DNA of 64,000 nucleotides from assembly GCA_963930775.1 (NCBI GenBank), contig OZ005701.1, positions 8,501,669-8,565,668 of the forward strand, given 5' to 3'. The translations under genes were made by a program, and so were the position numbers. The notes beneath the pieces are model-generated. The model saw only the letters and a list, made by a program, of their open reading frames with translations, searched no databases and was not told where the DNA came from. This document shows positions 1 through 11,800 of this stretch, in pieces (positions within the stretch are counted from its first letter, which is position 1; every line of letters starts with the position of its first letter). This stretch comes from Cliona cf. orientalis. Its lineage: Eukaryota > Porifera > Demospongiae > Clionaida > Clionaidae.

Positions 1-44
1 GTAACTGATACAGTGTTTGCTATGATAATATATTATGTTTCTAG

Positions 45-2079
45 AATGAAGCATCAAGTGGCACTATCGCACAGAGCCAGCCAGCACAGACTGAGAGGGA
101 TGACCACACTGAGAGAGAAGATCAGACAGATGGCGGCACAACCAATCGTCCACAAACCAGTCAGACGAGACTCACCAATCAGACGGGACGATCGAGTAGC
201 TCTGCCGTTGCCGTGACGCACGTCCATCACCACGGTCACCAGCAGCGGTCGGTGACAGTGTCGGCTGGAAACGAGGGAGAGTCAAGAACAGCACCTCGCG
301 GCTCTCAGGGGCAGGGACAAGATCAAAGGTCAACCACCACAGAAAGTACGTTATTACACCAACAAAGCTAGATCGTTGAAAGAAATAGCAATAATAATGA
401 CTATCTACTCTAAATTGTTTTCCCTGCTCATATATATACCTACCACCTGTTCAAGTCCTAATATCTTCACGCTATACTAAATTATTATTGACTGTACTGC
501 ATTATTCTTTGCATACAGTCGGTGGAGGTTCTGGCAGCTCGCCTGGAGTGGTCCAGGTGGGGTCCCTCCAGAGCCTACCCCTCGCCATGGAAACGGTGAC
601 ATCACAGCTGTCCTCCCTCCAGCAGAATGCCCAGTCCATGCTTCAGCAGCTTAACACACTAGCACTGGCAGTGCACAGTCTTTCTCAGTTCTATAGACAG
701 GTGAGAGAGAAAAAGAGAGAGGGGGGAGGGAGAGAGAGAAAGAGAGAGAGAGAGAGAAAGGGCGGGAGAGGGAGAGAGAGAAGGGGTGTGTGTAGCTACT
801 ATAGATACCGTAAATCTGGAAATTTTCGTTGTAAAAATATTTTCGTAGTCGGTGGCGGCTACGAAAATTAATCTTACGAAAATTAGTATGCACTATTAAC
901 GCTAATGCGGTAAGGGGTCGTTCCTACGAAAATATTTTTACACGAAAATTAATCATACGAAAGTTTCTGTACACGAAAATTTCCAGATCTACGGTACTTA
1001 CACATGTGTGTTACTCAGGGTGAAGGAGGTCAAAGTTCAGCTGCACCACCAGTCCACCTAGCAAGACATCCACAAATGGTATGTAAAAAAAATATGACAT
1101 AACCATGCCCCCCACCCTTTTCAAGATTGGTTATTTTATCAAGGGTCCCCAGCTTGTAGTCAGAACAGGTCGCCTTCTCACTCTACTCCTGAAAGTGGGA
1201 CCCATTGTCATTCTTTGGCCCTTGGCAGTCAACGTCGTCCTGTCCATCCTCACTAAGAGGTAAGAGTACTGTAATGGTGATGATTGTCTCAAGACTGTCC
1301 TGGGCATCACTAAGTATTATACTATTACTATGAGACACAGTGCAACAAAGTTGATCTGTAATGGTATCGTATTTCAATGTCGCACCAACATTACATAACT
1401 CTTGATTGGTTAAAGTGCAGTACAGGATTACTATGACTGTACAAGTTGTAACCAATTCAGTCCGTCTGTCTACCTTCTACTTTGTAGTCTGCTCCATCCA
1501 TCCCATGATGATTATATAACACTGATGTATGGTGGGTAATTTCAAGGGGTTCAATTTTCATGGTTAGGCAACACAGTTTGCAGAGAAGATGTGATCTTCC
1601 ATACTCTCAGGAGCCATCCACTCGAGGGGTAGTTTTACAGCAGCGTCTTTGTCTTGGTGAAAGTATTCCTTTTTGATATCAATCCTATGATAGAATTATG
1701 ATGGCATGACTCATGCCATACTACTCGAGGGGTAGTTTTACAGCAGCGTATTTGTCTTGGCGAAAGTATTCCTTTTTGATATCAATCCTATGATAGAATT
1801 ATGATGTGCATGATCATGCCATACTATTGGGCACAATATCATGGTCGTTAAAATAATACTATATGTAATCATCATGGGACAAAAAATTTTTAGTGCCATA
1901 TAAAAAATTAATCAACAAGGGGAAGGCAAGCATTTTCTCTGGGCGTAAAATTAATGATAGTTTCCTTTTCTCCCTTGCTTGCCAGGTATTCTGTGAATGG
2001 TGGACTGCCAGTGTGGGCATGGACTGTACTGACACTCATAAATGCTATTTTTAGTATTGCTCTGGTGTATAATCGTTGA
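45..2079 (+). CDS. 3' part of a tail-anchored coiled-coil protein gene (possibly ACBD5-like)
   Basis: Five exons join in phase: 45-345, 519-700, 1019-1078, 1144-1259 and 1986-2079 (TGA). Earlier exons lie outside the window. The first exon encodes a low-complexity linker rich in Thr, Gln, Ser and His. The second encodes a short amphipathic/coiled-coil stretch (QLSSLQQNAQSMLQQLNTL). The fourth and fifth encode two hydrophobic segments (LLKVGPIVILWPLAVNVVLS, then WAWTVLTLINAIFSIALVY), and the protein ends six or fewer residues after the second. A coiled coil followed by an 'ILWP' tail anchor recalls the C-terminus of ACBD4/5, peroxisome-ER tether proteins, but the acyl-CoA-binding domain would lie upstream and ACBD5 has a single tail anchor. 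The family call is therefore weak; the exon model is firmer. An AATATTAAA-type polyadenylation region follows near 2130. Confidence 0.55.
806..996. repeat. MITE-like inverted-repeat element in intron 2 of the left-hand gene
   Basis: The ends TACCGTAAATCTGGAAATTT (806-825) and AAATTTCCAGATCTACGGTA (977-996) are near-perfect inverted copies, and the interior is made of repeated 'ACGAAAAT/ATTTTCGT' words. It has no coding capacity, as expected of a non-autonomous DNA element. Confidence 0.75.
1620..1825. repeat. Tandem duplication, unit about 103 bp
   Basis: Two head-to-tail copies start with ACTCGAGGGGTAGTTTTACA at 1620 and 1723. Both continue through GTATTCCTTTTTGATATC and end near a CATGATCATGCC-like stretch. 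The few differences suggest a fairly recent duplication inside the last intron of the left-hand gene. Confidence 0.85.
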
Positions 2080-2745
2080 TTGGAGTGTTATTTTTAGATC
2101 TCGCTGTTACTAATTATAATTATTTTGTGGAATATTAAATCATAATAATATTATTATTTTAAGATTAACGTATATTTTTCTTTGGCATATTGGTATTTTC
2201 AAGGGTGAGTAGCAGTCTCACCACTTTTCGGTTAAATACGGTTAACGTACCCCTTAATTCTCAATGTCCTTCATGTCACGTCACATGCATACATGCATGA
2301 AGAAACCTCTGATTCGTATATAGATTCTGACATCCATGACTCTAATGATCCATTTAATGCTCAAAACAAACTTGGAAAGTTATGTTAACTTGAATGTCTA
2401 TCAGTCGACCGATTATGGCACCATTTAGCATATCTCAAATTCTTATCAATTAGAGACACATATCAGATTCTAGATCTCTTTTGGTGGCTACACTGCTAAG
2501 GACATTGTTGTCTAAAACTGTGCTACTTGATCGTGATTAGCCACCAGTGGAGAAATAAATTCGATTAAGACTCTCGATCTGGTCTTCTTTGTGCAATTAT
2601 TTACGCTGAGGTATCAATGCATTATGGTCGTTTAAGGTCTTCTTGTGCTATCATCATCAGGTGACACACAGCAAACATTTTGACCACATGGCATGTTAAT
2701 TATTAACACACAGGAAGTGGGCGTGGTCACGTTAATTAGCAGCCA
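2080..2745. other. Intergenic region between the left-hand gene and hedgling
   Basis: About 0.67 kb holding the 3' flank of the left-hand gene and the upstream region of hedgling. I see no further exon, RNA gene or repeat in it. Confidence 0.6.
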
Positions 2746-2749
2746 GCCA

Positions 2750-2757
2750 TATAAAAG
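2750..2757 (+). promoter_or_regulatory. TATA box of hedgling
   Basis: TATAAAAG lies 61 bp upstream of the hedgling ATG, so transcription would start near 2780 with a 5' UTR of about 30 nt. GC-containing motifs (GGGCGTGGTCACG) sit 30 bp further upstream. Confidence 0.6.
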
Positions 2758-2810
2758 ACCCCATTTTACCAAACAGAAGCTACAGTAGATGACATTGTAC
2801 TCAAACCAGT

Positions 2811-5800
2811 ATGAATCAAAACCAAGCAAAAACTCTGCAGCTGCTTTGTGCAGCTTTGGCACTGGTATTGGTAAGCATTGTGCAAGCACAACAGGACTTC
2901 ACCACAGCTGAAGTTCCTAACCCCTTCCAAGTGGGAGACTTTTACCCTCCCCGGCCTGAGGTGGAGGTCTGCAGGCCAATCAGAGACTACATTGACCGCA
3001 ACTCGGCTCGATTCACCAACGAACTGGTCACCAACACGAACCCTGACATCACTTTTAGCACGTCAGACAGTCGAATCATGAGCTCAAGGATGCAGTCTCG
3101 ACTCAACAGCCTAGCCTCCTTGTACGGACAGCAGACTGGGAGGAGAATGAATGTTCTCAGAGCATGGACTCAGTTTCCAAATGCTCAAATCAGTGATGAC
3201 AAATCACTGCATTATGAAGGTGAGCACGGTGTACAATGCTGCTGCTGTAGCACTAATGCATTGCATGATTCTCAATCAGTGTGTGCATTGATATCAAATC
3301 AAATAGGATTCTCATTATGAATTTGGAATTTGACTGATAGTTATAGCCACATAATGTAAATGGGTTGGCCTTGCATGCAAAATGCACTGTTTCAGTTGTC
3401 GTGTTAATAGCACAAATGGTAATACAATTCACTCTAGGCATTAGCACCACGTGGTTCAGAATCTTGACAATGCAGCAAATGCACTCCAAAATTGCAGGAC
3501 ACCCTTAAGCTTCAAAAGCGGGGTGAAACATTTTGAAGCAATTTACACTCGTTTTGCTGCAAAGTGGAGACAAGTGAAGCAATGCCACAATTAATGCTGC
3601 TTGCAAGGGATTACAGACTAGCCATGTGCCATGACCCACTAGACCCACTAGTAGCCTCCCATGCAGCTTTTCAAACTAAAAGCTGGGAAGGGCCGGAGAT
3701 CAGGTGACTTCAATATAGACCCCTAAATGCTATAGCTAGAAATCACGAGAAATATAAAATTTTGCTTCAATTAAACTATGGTGGTGATAATCATGGAGGT
3801 GAATCTATATTATATCATTAATTTTTTGTACATAATATGCACCCGTACCTTATAAACTGTACTCACATGATGCTCCAAGGCTTGTTCACAATCAAAAGCT
3901 TCAAAAGCGGGGTGAAACATTTTGAAGCAATTTACACTCGTTTCACTGCAAATTAAAGTGGAGACAAGTGAAGCAATTAATGCCACAATTAATGCTGCTT
4001 GCAAGGGATTATAATAATTATAGACTAGCCATGTGCCATGACCCACTAGTAGCCTCCCATGCAGCTTTTCAAACTGAAAGCTGGGAGCTAGGGCTGGAGA
4101 TCAGGCGACTTCAATAATTATAGACCCCTAAATGCTATATAGCTAGAAACCACGAGAAATATAAAATTTTGATTCAAATCATGGAGGTGAATCTATCATT
4201 AAAATAATAATATATAATATGCACCTGTACCTTGTAAATTTTACTCATGTGGTGCTCCTAGCTCTGGTATATGTTTGACAATGCATGCAGGTCGAACAGT
4301 GACTATCAGCCTCTCAAGGTCTGATGACTATAGTCTGCTGTTGGAGCTGGCGGTGGAGGCTGCCTTTGACTGGGTCTACTATGCTGCCAATGACTTCATT
4401 CAACTCAGTGTCATTCCTACAAGTATGTTGATTTTTCAATCAGTAGCTATATTATATAGCTATAATAATAATTATATACCATTTAATGAATTGTTATGGG
4501 CACAAATCGGTGGCAGTGAGTACCTATAGCTACTAAGTGGTCAACTGAATAGTTTGCAACAGATTTTGCAACTACACTGCTCTTGACTAATTATGCCTGG
4601 GGGCCTTAATTTCCCCCATTTTCCTTTCAGGCTGTGACAGAAATGTTGACTGTGTGTTCATATTGGACCAGTCTGGGAGTGTTGGTAGCACCAACCACGA
4701 TATTGCCATCCAGTTTATCCAAAATGTCGTCAGCTTCTTCAGCATCGGACTGAGCCAGACTCGTGTTGGATTTGTTGCCTACTCTGGTAGCGCCCACATT
4801 GAGTTTCTCCTAGACCGCTACAGTACACTGCCCCAGCTGCTGACTGCAATTGGTAACATCGTCTACAGGGGAGGATCGACAGCCACTCCACTTGCTCTCA
4901 ACGCTACACGGATTTTGCTTGATCCTTCGCAACCCTACGGTGCTCGCCCCAATAGCGAGGGTGTCCCAAAAATTGGAATTCTACTCACTGGTGAGATAGC
5001 ATATCATTATTGATAATCTATGCTATTTAAGAAGGGAACAGTATTATTTATTTACCCTCTCTCTCTCTCTCTCCCATGATAGATGGAAAAACCAACCGAT
5101 ATGAAAGTCACCTTCCATATGCTGCTCCAGCACTGAAGGCAGCTGGCGTTCAGGTCTACTCTGTGGGAATTGGAAGTATTGATATCGCTGAGCTCCAGCT
5201 AATATCCTCCGACCCGGATGACGAACACGTCTTCATTCTAAGCTCTTTCCGAGATGCTGCTGGGTTTGTGGATTTTCTCAGTGTTACCACCTGCGAAAGT
5301 GAGTTTATTTATATAAGCACATATAAAATGTGGCATTTTGGCCCATGCAACCTTAAAAAATACGTGCCTAGCTACTTCACTACTGTTCATAATTTGGGCT
5401 TCTGTGGCTAAAAATATATAAGTGCTTTATAATAAAAATGCTTATGGACTATTTCTAATCCTCTCATGTTTCAATTTAATGTGTCAATAGAATGCATGCT
5501 CACAAGAAGCCTATCAAGTTTTAGAATCATGTGTTGCTAGTATAATTGGTCAAGGCCATTGACAGGCTATTATTTCAAAAATGTGGAATTGCATGTGTGT
5601 GATATGGTGTGGCACAGCTATAGTGTAGAAATAAAATCTATTTGGTATGTAGTATATAGTTATCAATTTACATGTGTATACCAATTAACATTACTTTCAA
5701 CTCTCTCCTCCCTCCCCTCCCCTTCCCCCTCCCCTGGGTCTCCCTCTTTCTCGATCAATCAGCTCCTGCCATCATCGATCCGGGAGAGAACACAACCACG

Positions 5801-8800
5801 AACGTACCAGAGGATGGCATAGACTACTTCCAAACCGAGTGCTCCGCCTTCTCCAGCACAGTTCTAGTCGAGCTGACTGACATTAACGGAACCAGTTTTC
5901 TCTACTGCTCAGCTACGGAAGCGAACCCTGGTCCCCTCACAGAGAACACCATTCGCAACGAGACTCAGGGGCTGACCAGAAGGACTTGCATTGTACCACT
6001 ACCTGCAGGATCTACGGTAAGTGAGACCTGTAGTGTTGAGAACTAGAATTTCTGCTAGCTTAGGTACCCAAATCAATCAATGTGCCATCCATGGACACTC
6101 TAAGATGAATAAAAATTATACTAATTTTTGATGATGAAAACATAGAGAATACTAATTATCATAGAAAATTTAAGCTCCTTTTCCCCATACTGATATTATA
6201 GGTGGTCTATATTGGAGTGCAAGGTCAGGAAGAGCAGAATGCATTCACCATTGTAGTGTGGGACCAGCTCTTTGATCCAAGTGAGGTCTTCTTGGATGTA
6301 CTGGAGACACGAACAGGGGCTATTTACGACGTTTCTCAGAATCTCATTGACAGTGCTTCCATTAATGAGTACGTTACTATTTATATTATTTGCAGAGGCT
6401 AAATTTAGACCCAGAAAAAATTCACTAGTGTATTTTTGTAAGCCTTCATACTTCATGCATGCATAGCACCTTATACAATAATACTGACAGGTTTTACAGT
6501 GAAATTTAATCAATATGGTGCAATAATTTAATTTCTTGTATGCAGCTTTGAGTTCAGCATAATCGAAGGCAATAGCGATGGTATTTTCAGCATTAGTTCA
6601 AGCACAGGAATGATATCAGTATCATCATTGAACTTTGACCTGCGACAAATTTACAACCTTACAATTCTTGCTCAAAACTCGAACATTGACTGCCAGCGAG
6701 CACGGGTTCGCGTTAATATCCGAGTTCTCAGCAATCGAATCACATTCGAAGGGGCAATCGATCCCGTTTCCATACCAGAAGATTCAGCCACGGACAGCAC
6801 CGTAGCGACCATAACTGCCAGTGGTGGTACGGGAGGGATCCAATACTCCATTGACAGCGGCAATGGAGAAATGAAATTTCGCATCGATTCATCAACTGGG
6901 GTCATCTCTCTGGTTGAATCGCTAGACTACGAAACAACCATGAGCTACACTCTTGGCATAGTAGCCGTGAGCACAGGAACCACGTCTGTCACGGGCATGG
7001 CCACTCAGATAGTCAATGTGGATGATGTCAATGAGTCTCCATACTTTAGCACACCGTGTGCCACCACCAACGAAGGGTGTTCCTTTATGATCAAGGAAAA
7101 TATGGTGGCGGGCACTCTTGTAGACAGTGTTGTGGCAATGGATCCAGATCTACCGTCTGTCCCCAATGGTATGTTGTTATATCGTTTTGATGAGTCAGCA
7201 TCCATCCCACCATTTTCGGTCAATGCAAGCGGTCACATCACAACAACAAATTCTCTGGATCGTGAAGAAAGGGAGACGTACACGCTCACGCTTATAGTGT
7301 CCGATGGGTGCATAGGTTGCAGTATTTCCATTCGGACAACTGTCACTGTGATGATTATGGACGAAAACGACAACGCTCCCATCTTTACCCAAGGTCCTAC
7401 GACTGCTCAAGTGGCGGAAAATTCAGCAAATGGCTTCATAGTGGCCCAGTACATCGCAACCGATGGAGATAGTGGAGCAAATGCGGAAATTGCGTATTCT
7501 CTAAGCCCGTCTGGTGCTGCAGTTCCTTTCAGTATTGATTCCTCAACTGGTGTCCTGACCGTAAGTGGCAGTATAGATTTTGAAATGACGCAGTCGTACA
7601 CAGTTACAGTCACGGCAAGTAATCCAGGCAGTGCCCTGTCAGATTCTGTGACAACAGTTATCGAGGTTTTGAACCTCAACGATAACTCACCAATTTTCAG
7701 CCAAAATCCATATCAGATGTCAATAGCAGAGCATTCCAGAGTGGAAAATGTAACTGTTGAGGCAATGGATGCAGATTTGGGTCAAGAAGGTGATGTAACG
7801 TACTCCATTACGAATGGTAATTTTGAAAATGCTTTTACAATTGACAGCCAGAGTGGAGTGATTACCATCGTTAGTGATATCGACCGCGAGATTGTATCAT
7901 CGTTCAGCCTTGTGGTACAAGCAAGTGATGGGGGTACCCCGCGTCGAAGGACCACAGCGAACGTAGAGATAACGGTGACAGACATCAACGATAATGCACC
8001 CAACTTCCTCCAGGATCCTTATAGCACTCAAATCCGTGAAGATATCAGTATTCCCTTCAATATCCTACAGGCTGTGGCTTCGGACATTGATGAACAAGGA
8101 AATCCAAATTCTGAGCTAGTTTATAGCATAACTGGTGGAAATGATGAGGGTATGTTTGCAATCAACGCGAGCACTGGGCAGATTCAGGCCGTAAGAAGCT
8201 TGGATTTTGAGACCACTCCAAGCTACACGTTGAATTTAACGGTGATGGATAGGGGAAACCCCCCTTTAAGCGATGTAACTAATGCGACGATAGCTTTGAT
8301 TAACATCAATGAAGATCCCCCAATGCTTTCCGGTAGTCAGGTGGTTGAAATCTCAGAGCTGGCCTCCATCAGTAGTATAGTTGCAGTATTCAATGCACTG
8401 GACCCTGATAATAATACAGTCACATTTGCAATCGACTCGGGCAACGATGAAAATAAATTTGCCATCGGAGAGAATAACGGAATGATAACACTCATTGACT
8501 CGCTAGATTACGAAAATACAACAAACTATTTGCTACAGATTTCTGCTTCGGATGGAGAGCAAAATACTACCGCTATGCTCAATGTCACTGTATTGGATGA
8601 GAATGAATTTTCACCAGTCTTTCAAGGAGAAACTGCTTTCTCGGTCGACGAAGAACTGCCAGATGAAACCCTCGTTGGAACTGTACTGGCCACGGATGAT
8701 GATGGAGACCCAGCAAATACAGAAGTGACTTATTCGTTCGTCCAATCGAGCAACTATTTCACAATCGATCGCATATCGGGAGAGATTAGAACAAATGGTG

Positions 8801-11800
8801 TTCTGGATCGTGAAATGCTTGCTCGAGTGTTTATCCCTCCAGCCTCACAGATTAGCTTAGATGTAACTGCCAGAGATTCAGCTACTCCTTCTAGACAGAC
8901 AACCACGTCTATTACGATTACACTCATGGATATCAATGACAACTCTCCCAGTTTCGCTGACGATGCATATGAGAATTCACTACTAGAAAATCTCCCAGCA
9001 GGACAGATCGTATTCCAAGTATCAGCTACGGACAGTGATCTTGGCAGCAATGCTCAAATCAGCTACTCCTTTGCTCTCAATGAAAACACTGAAGATACGT
9101 CTCTCTTTATGATTGATTCAGGCGCTGGGTTGATCTCTACCACTGGCCCTTTAGACTGTGAGAGACAGACAAGCTACAGCTTCACCATCACTGCCGCTGA
9201 CGGAGGTACACCATCAAGAAACTCCACTGTTCAAGGAACACTAACTATCTTGGACGAAAACGATAATGATCCTATCTTCACCATGAACATATATGAGCAA
9301 AGTTTCTTGGAAAACTATCCCACCATGCAGCAATTGGTACAGGTATCTGCAACAGATCTCGATAAAGGAGCAAATGGTGAAGTACGATACTCCATCATGA
9401 ACCAGATGTTTTTCGAAAACGTTGTTGAAAATGTTGGAGCTGATATAACTTTTTTCTCAATCAACGAGACCTCTGGCTTTCTCACGCACCTGACTCCTTT
9501 CAACTACGAGCAAAACCAACAGATTAACGTTACCGTGACAGCATTCGATCTTGGTCTCCCTCGTCGCAGTTCTGTTGCCACGGTGACCTTCAACATCCAG
9601 AATATTGATGAGGAGCCACCTCAGTTTTTGAATTTATGTGATGTCTTCATCGTTGAAGAAATGCCTATCGGTTCTCTGGTGACTCAGTGTGAAGCACAGG
9701 ACAGAGACTCAACTGCCGCTCCGGGACAAAATCCCCTCAACTATACCATAGTTGATGGAAATGAGCGTGGAATGTTTGAGATTGAGTTCAATACCGCAAT
9801 CATCCGAAACTCACTCTTGATTGATTCCGATGCTGAAAATATGTACACCATTTATATCGAAGCCAGGGATCTGGTCAACAGATTTACACGAAGGTCGGTG
9901 AATATATTTGTGCGAGACATTAACGACAATCGGCCCGTCTTTGATAGATCTTCGTATTCGTACCATTTCACTGACATCGACATCAGTAACTACAAGCAAG
10001 AGATAGCTATTATTCGAGCTATGGATGTAGACAATGGTCCAAATGGTACTGTCAGATACTCCATCGAACAAGGCGCTGTGAATAGAGTGAGTGATAGAGA
10101 AACTATCATTACAATCACAGCCACAGACTTGGGCACTCCGCCTCAATCTGCTGAAACCACACTAAATGTTACCTTCGATACGGACTGTCTTTTACAGGAG
10201 TATGAGATAGACTTCTCATCTGGCGCAGTCCAAGCTTATGTCTTGTGCAGCATCACAATGGAACCGGAATCAGTGAATGTGAATCTTAAAAGTTCCAGCA
10301 GTTTGTTTTTCTGTGTCATACTTCACAACAGCAGGCTGACCTATCAGTGGATTCACAACGGGAGCCTGATCACGTCCCCCACTCTGATTGGTCAGGGACA
10401 ACGGCAGATCAGCTACTCGCAAATGAATGCTCAGTTTGAGCATGCTGGAGAGTATGCATGTAAGGCCACCTCCAGAGCCGGCAGCCTGCAGACTGTGAGC
10501 AGATCTGTCAGCATTCAAGGTAAGAGATTCAGTATAATAATAATATAATTATGTAAGAGTTATTTATGATGTATTACTGTGTGTGTGTTGTACACTCCTG
10601 CTAATGCATGGCAATGTTTACACAGTAGAGAGATACGTCACAAATTTTAAGGTACTGCTACCCATAATATTACTATGCATTTAATTTGTTGCATTTGCAT
10701 ACTGATTATTGTACTCCCATTTCTAAAACGATCTTTTCTAGTTCCTCCCACAATAACGGTACCCCCTGAGGACATAGCAGTGGAGATAGGGCAGTCAGCC
10801 TCCTTCCACTGTGCAGCTGTCGGTATCCCCACGCCAACGGTAGAGTGGTTCCTTGGAACGACCAAGATCTCGGAGGGTTCAACTCTGATGGTGGAAGATG
10901 TCAGCTTGGCCAGAGGTGGAAGCACATACGTGTGCCTTGTCTCCAGTGAGGCTGGACGAGTCAGTGCTCTGGCAAAACTCATAGTCTTTGGTAAGGACTA
11001 GCTACTCTCTCTCTCTCTTTCTCTCTCTCTCCCTCGCTCTCCCTCCCTCCTTCCCCTTTCTCTCATGGCATATTTTGAGCTGGCTATGTTACAATATTAT
11101 CATTATCATGACTCTTGTTTGATTGTAGAGCGCACGAACATTGTCGAGCTTGACGTTAACAGAATCAACAATCCTGTACAGACTGATGATGGAACTACCT
11201 GCCACTTCATTGATAGAGACAATATCGAGGTATTGTGCTCAATAGATGAGGCTTGCACCATGATTAATGTCACTTTCTTTTACACACACAGACCATTTTG
11301 AATGATCTGACTAACACCAGAGTGATGGTGACTAGTATTAGTGGTGAGAACATATGTGAAGAGTCCGCCTGTCTACCCAACCCTTGCCAAAATGGTGGTA
11401 GCTGTCAGCTTAGCGATGATGCAGCAGGAGGGTTTGAGTGCAGCTGTCAAGGTGGCTACACAGGGGTGGACTGCTCTGAGGATGTTAATGAGTGCTTGGA
11501 CAGTAAGTATAGGCTTGAAATACTGTGCTAGAAGTAGTCACAGTTTAGATCACCATTAATTTTGGCATTACATGCACTATGATTAATTTTAGATACTTTG
11601 GGTACATGTTCTAAATTTAGCTACTTTTATAATATAATACAGCCCCCTGTTCTAATGAGGCCACTTGTGTGAACAATGTTGGAGGATTTGAGTGTTCCTG
11701 TGCTCCTGGAACATCAGGCCACCTCTGCCAGTTCACCAGCCAATGTCAGAACAGCAGCACCTGTCCTGAAGGTAAGACCAACGTGAAGGTAGCTATATAG

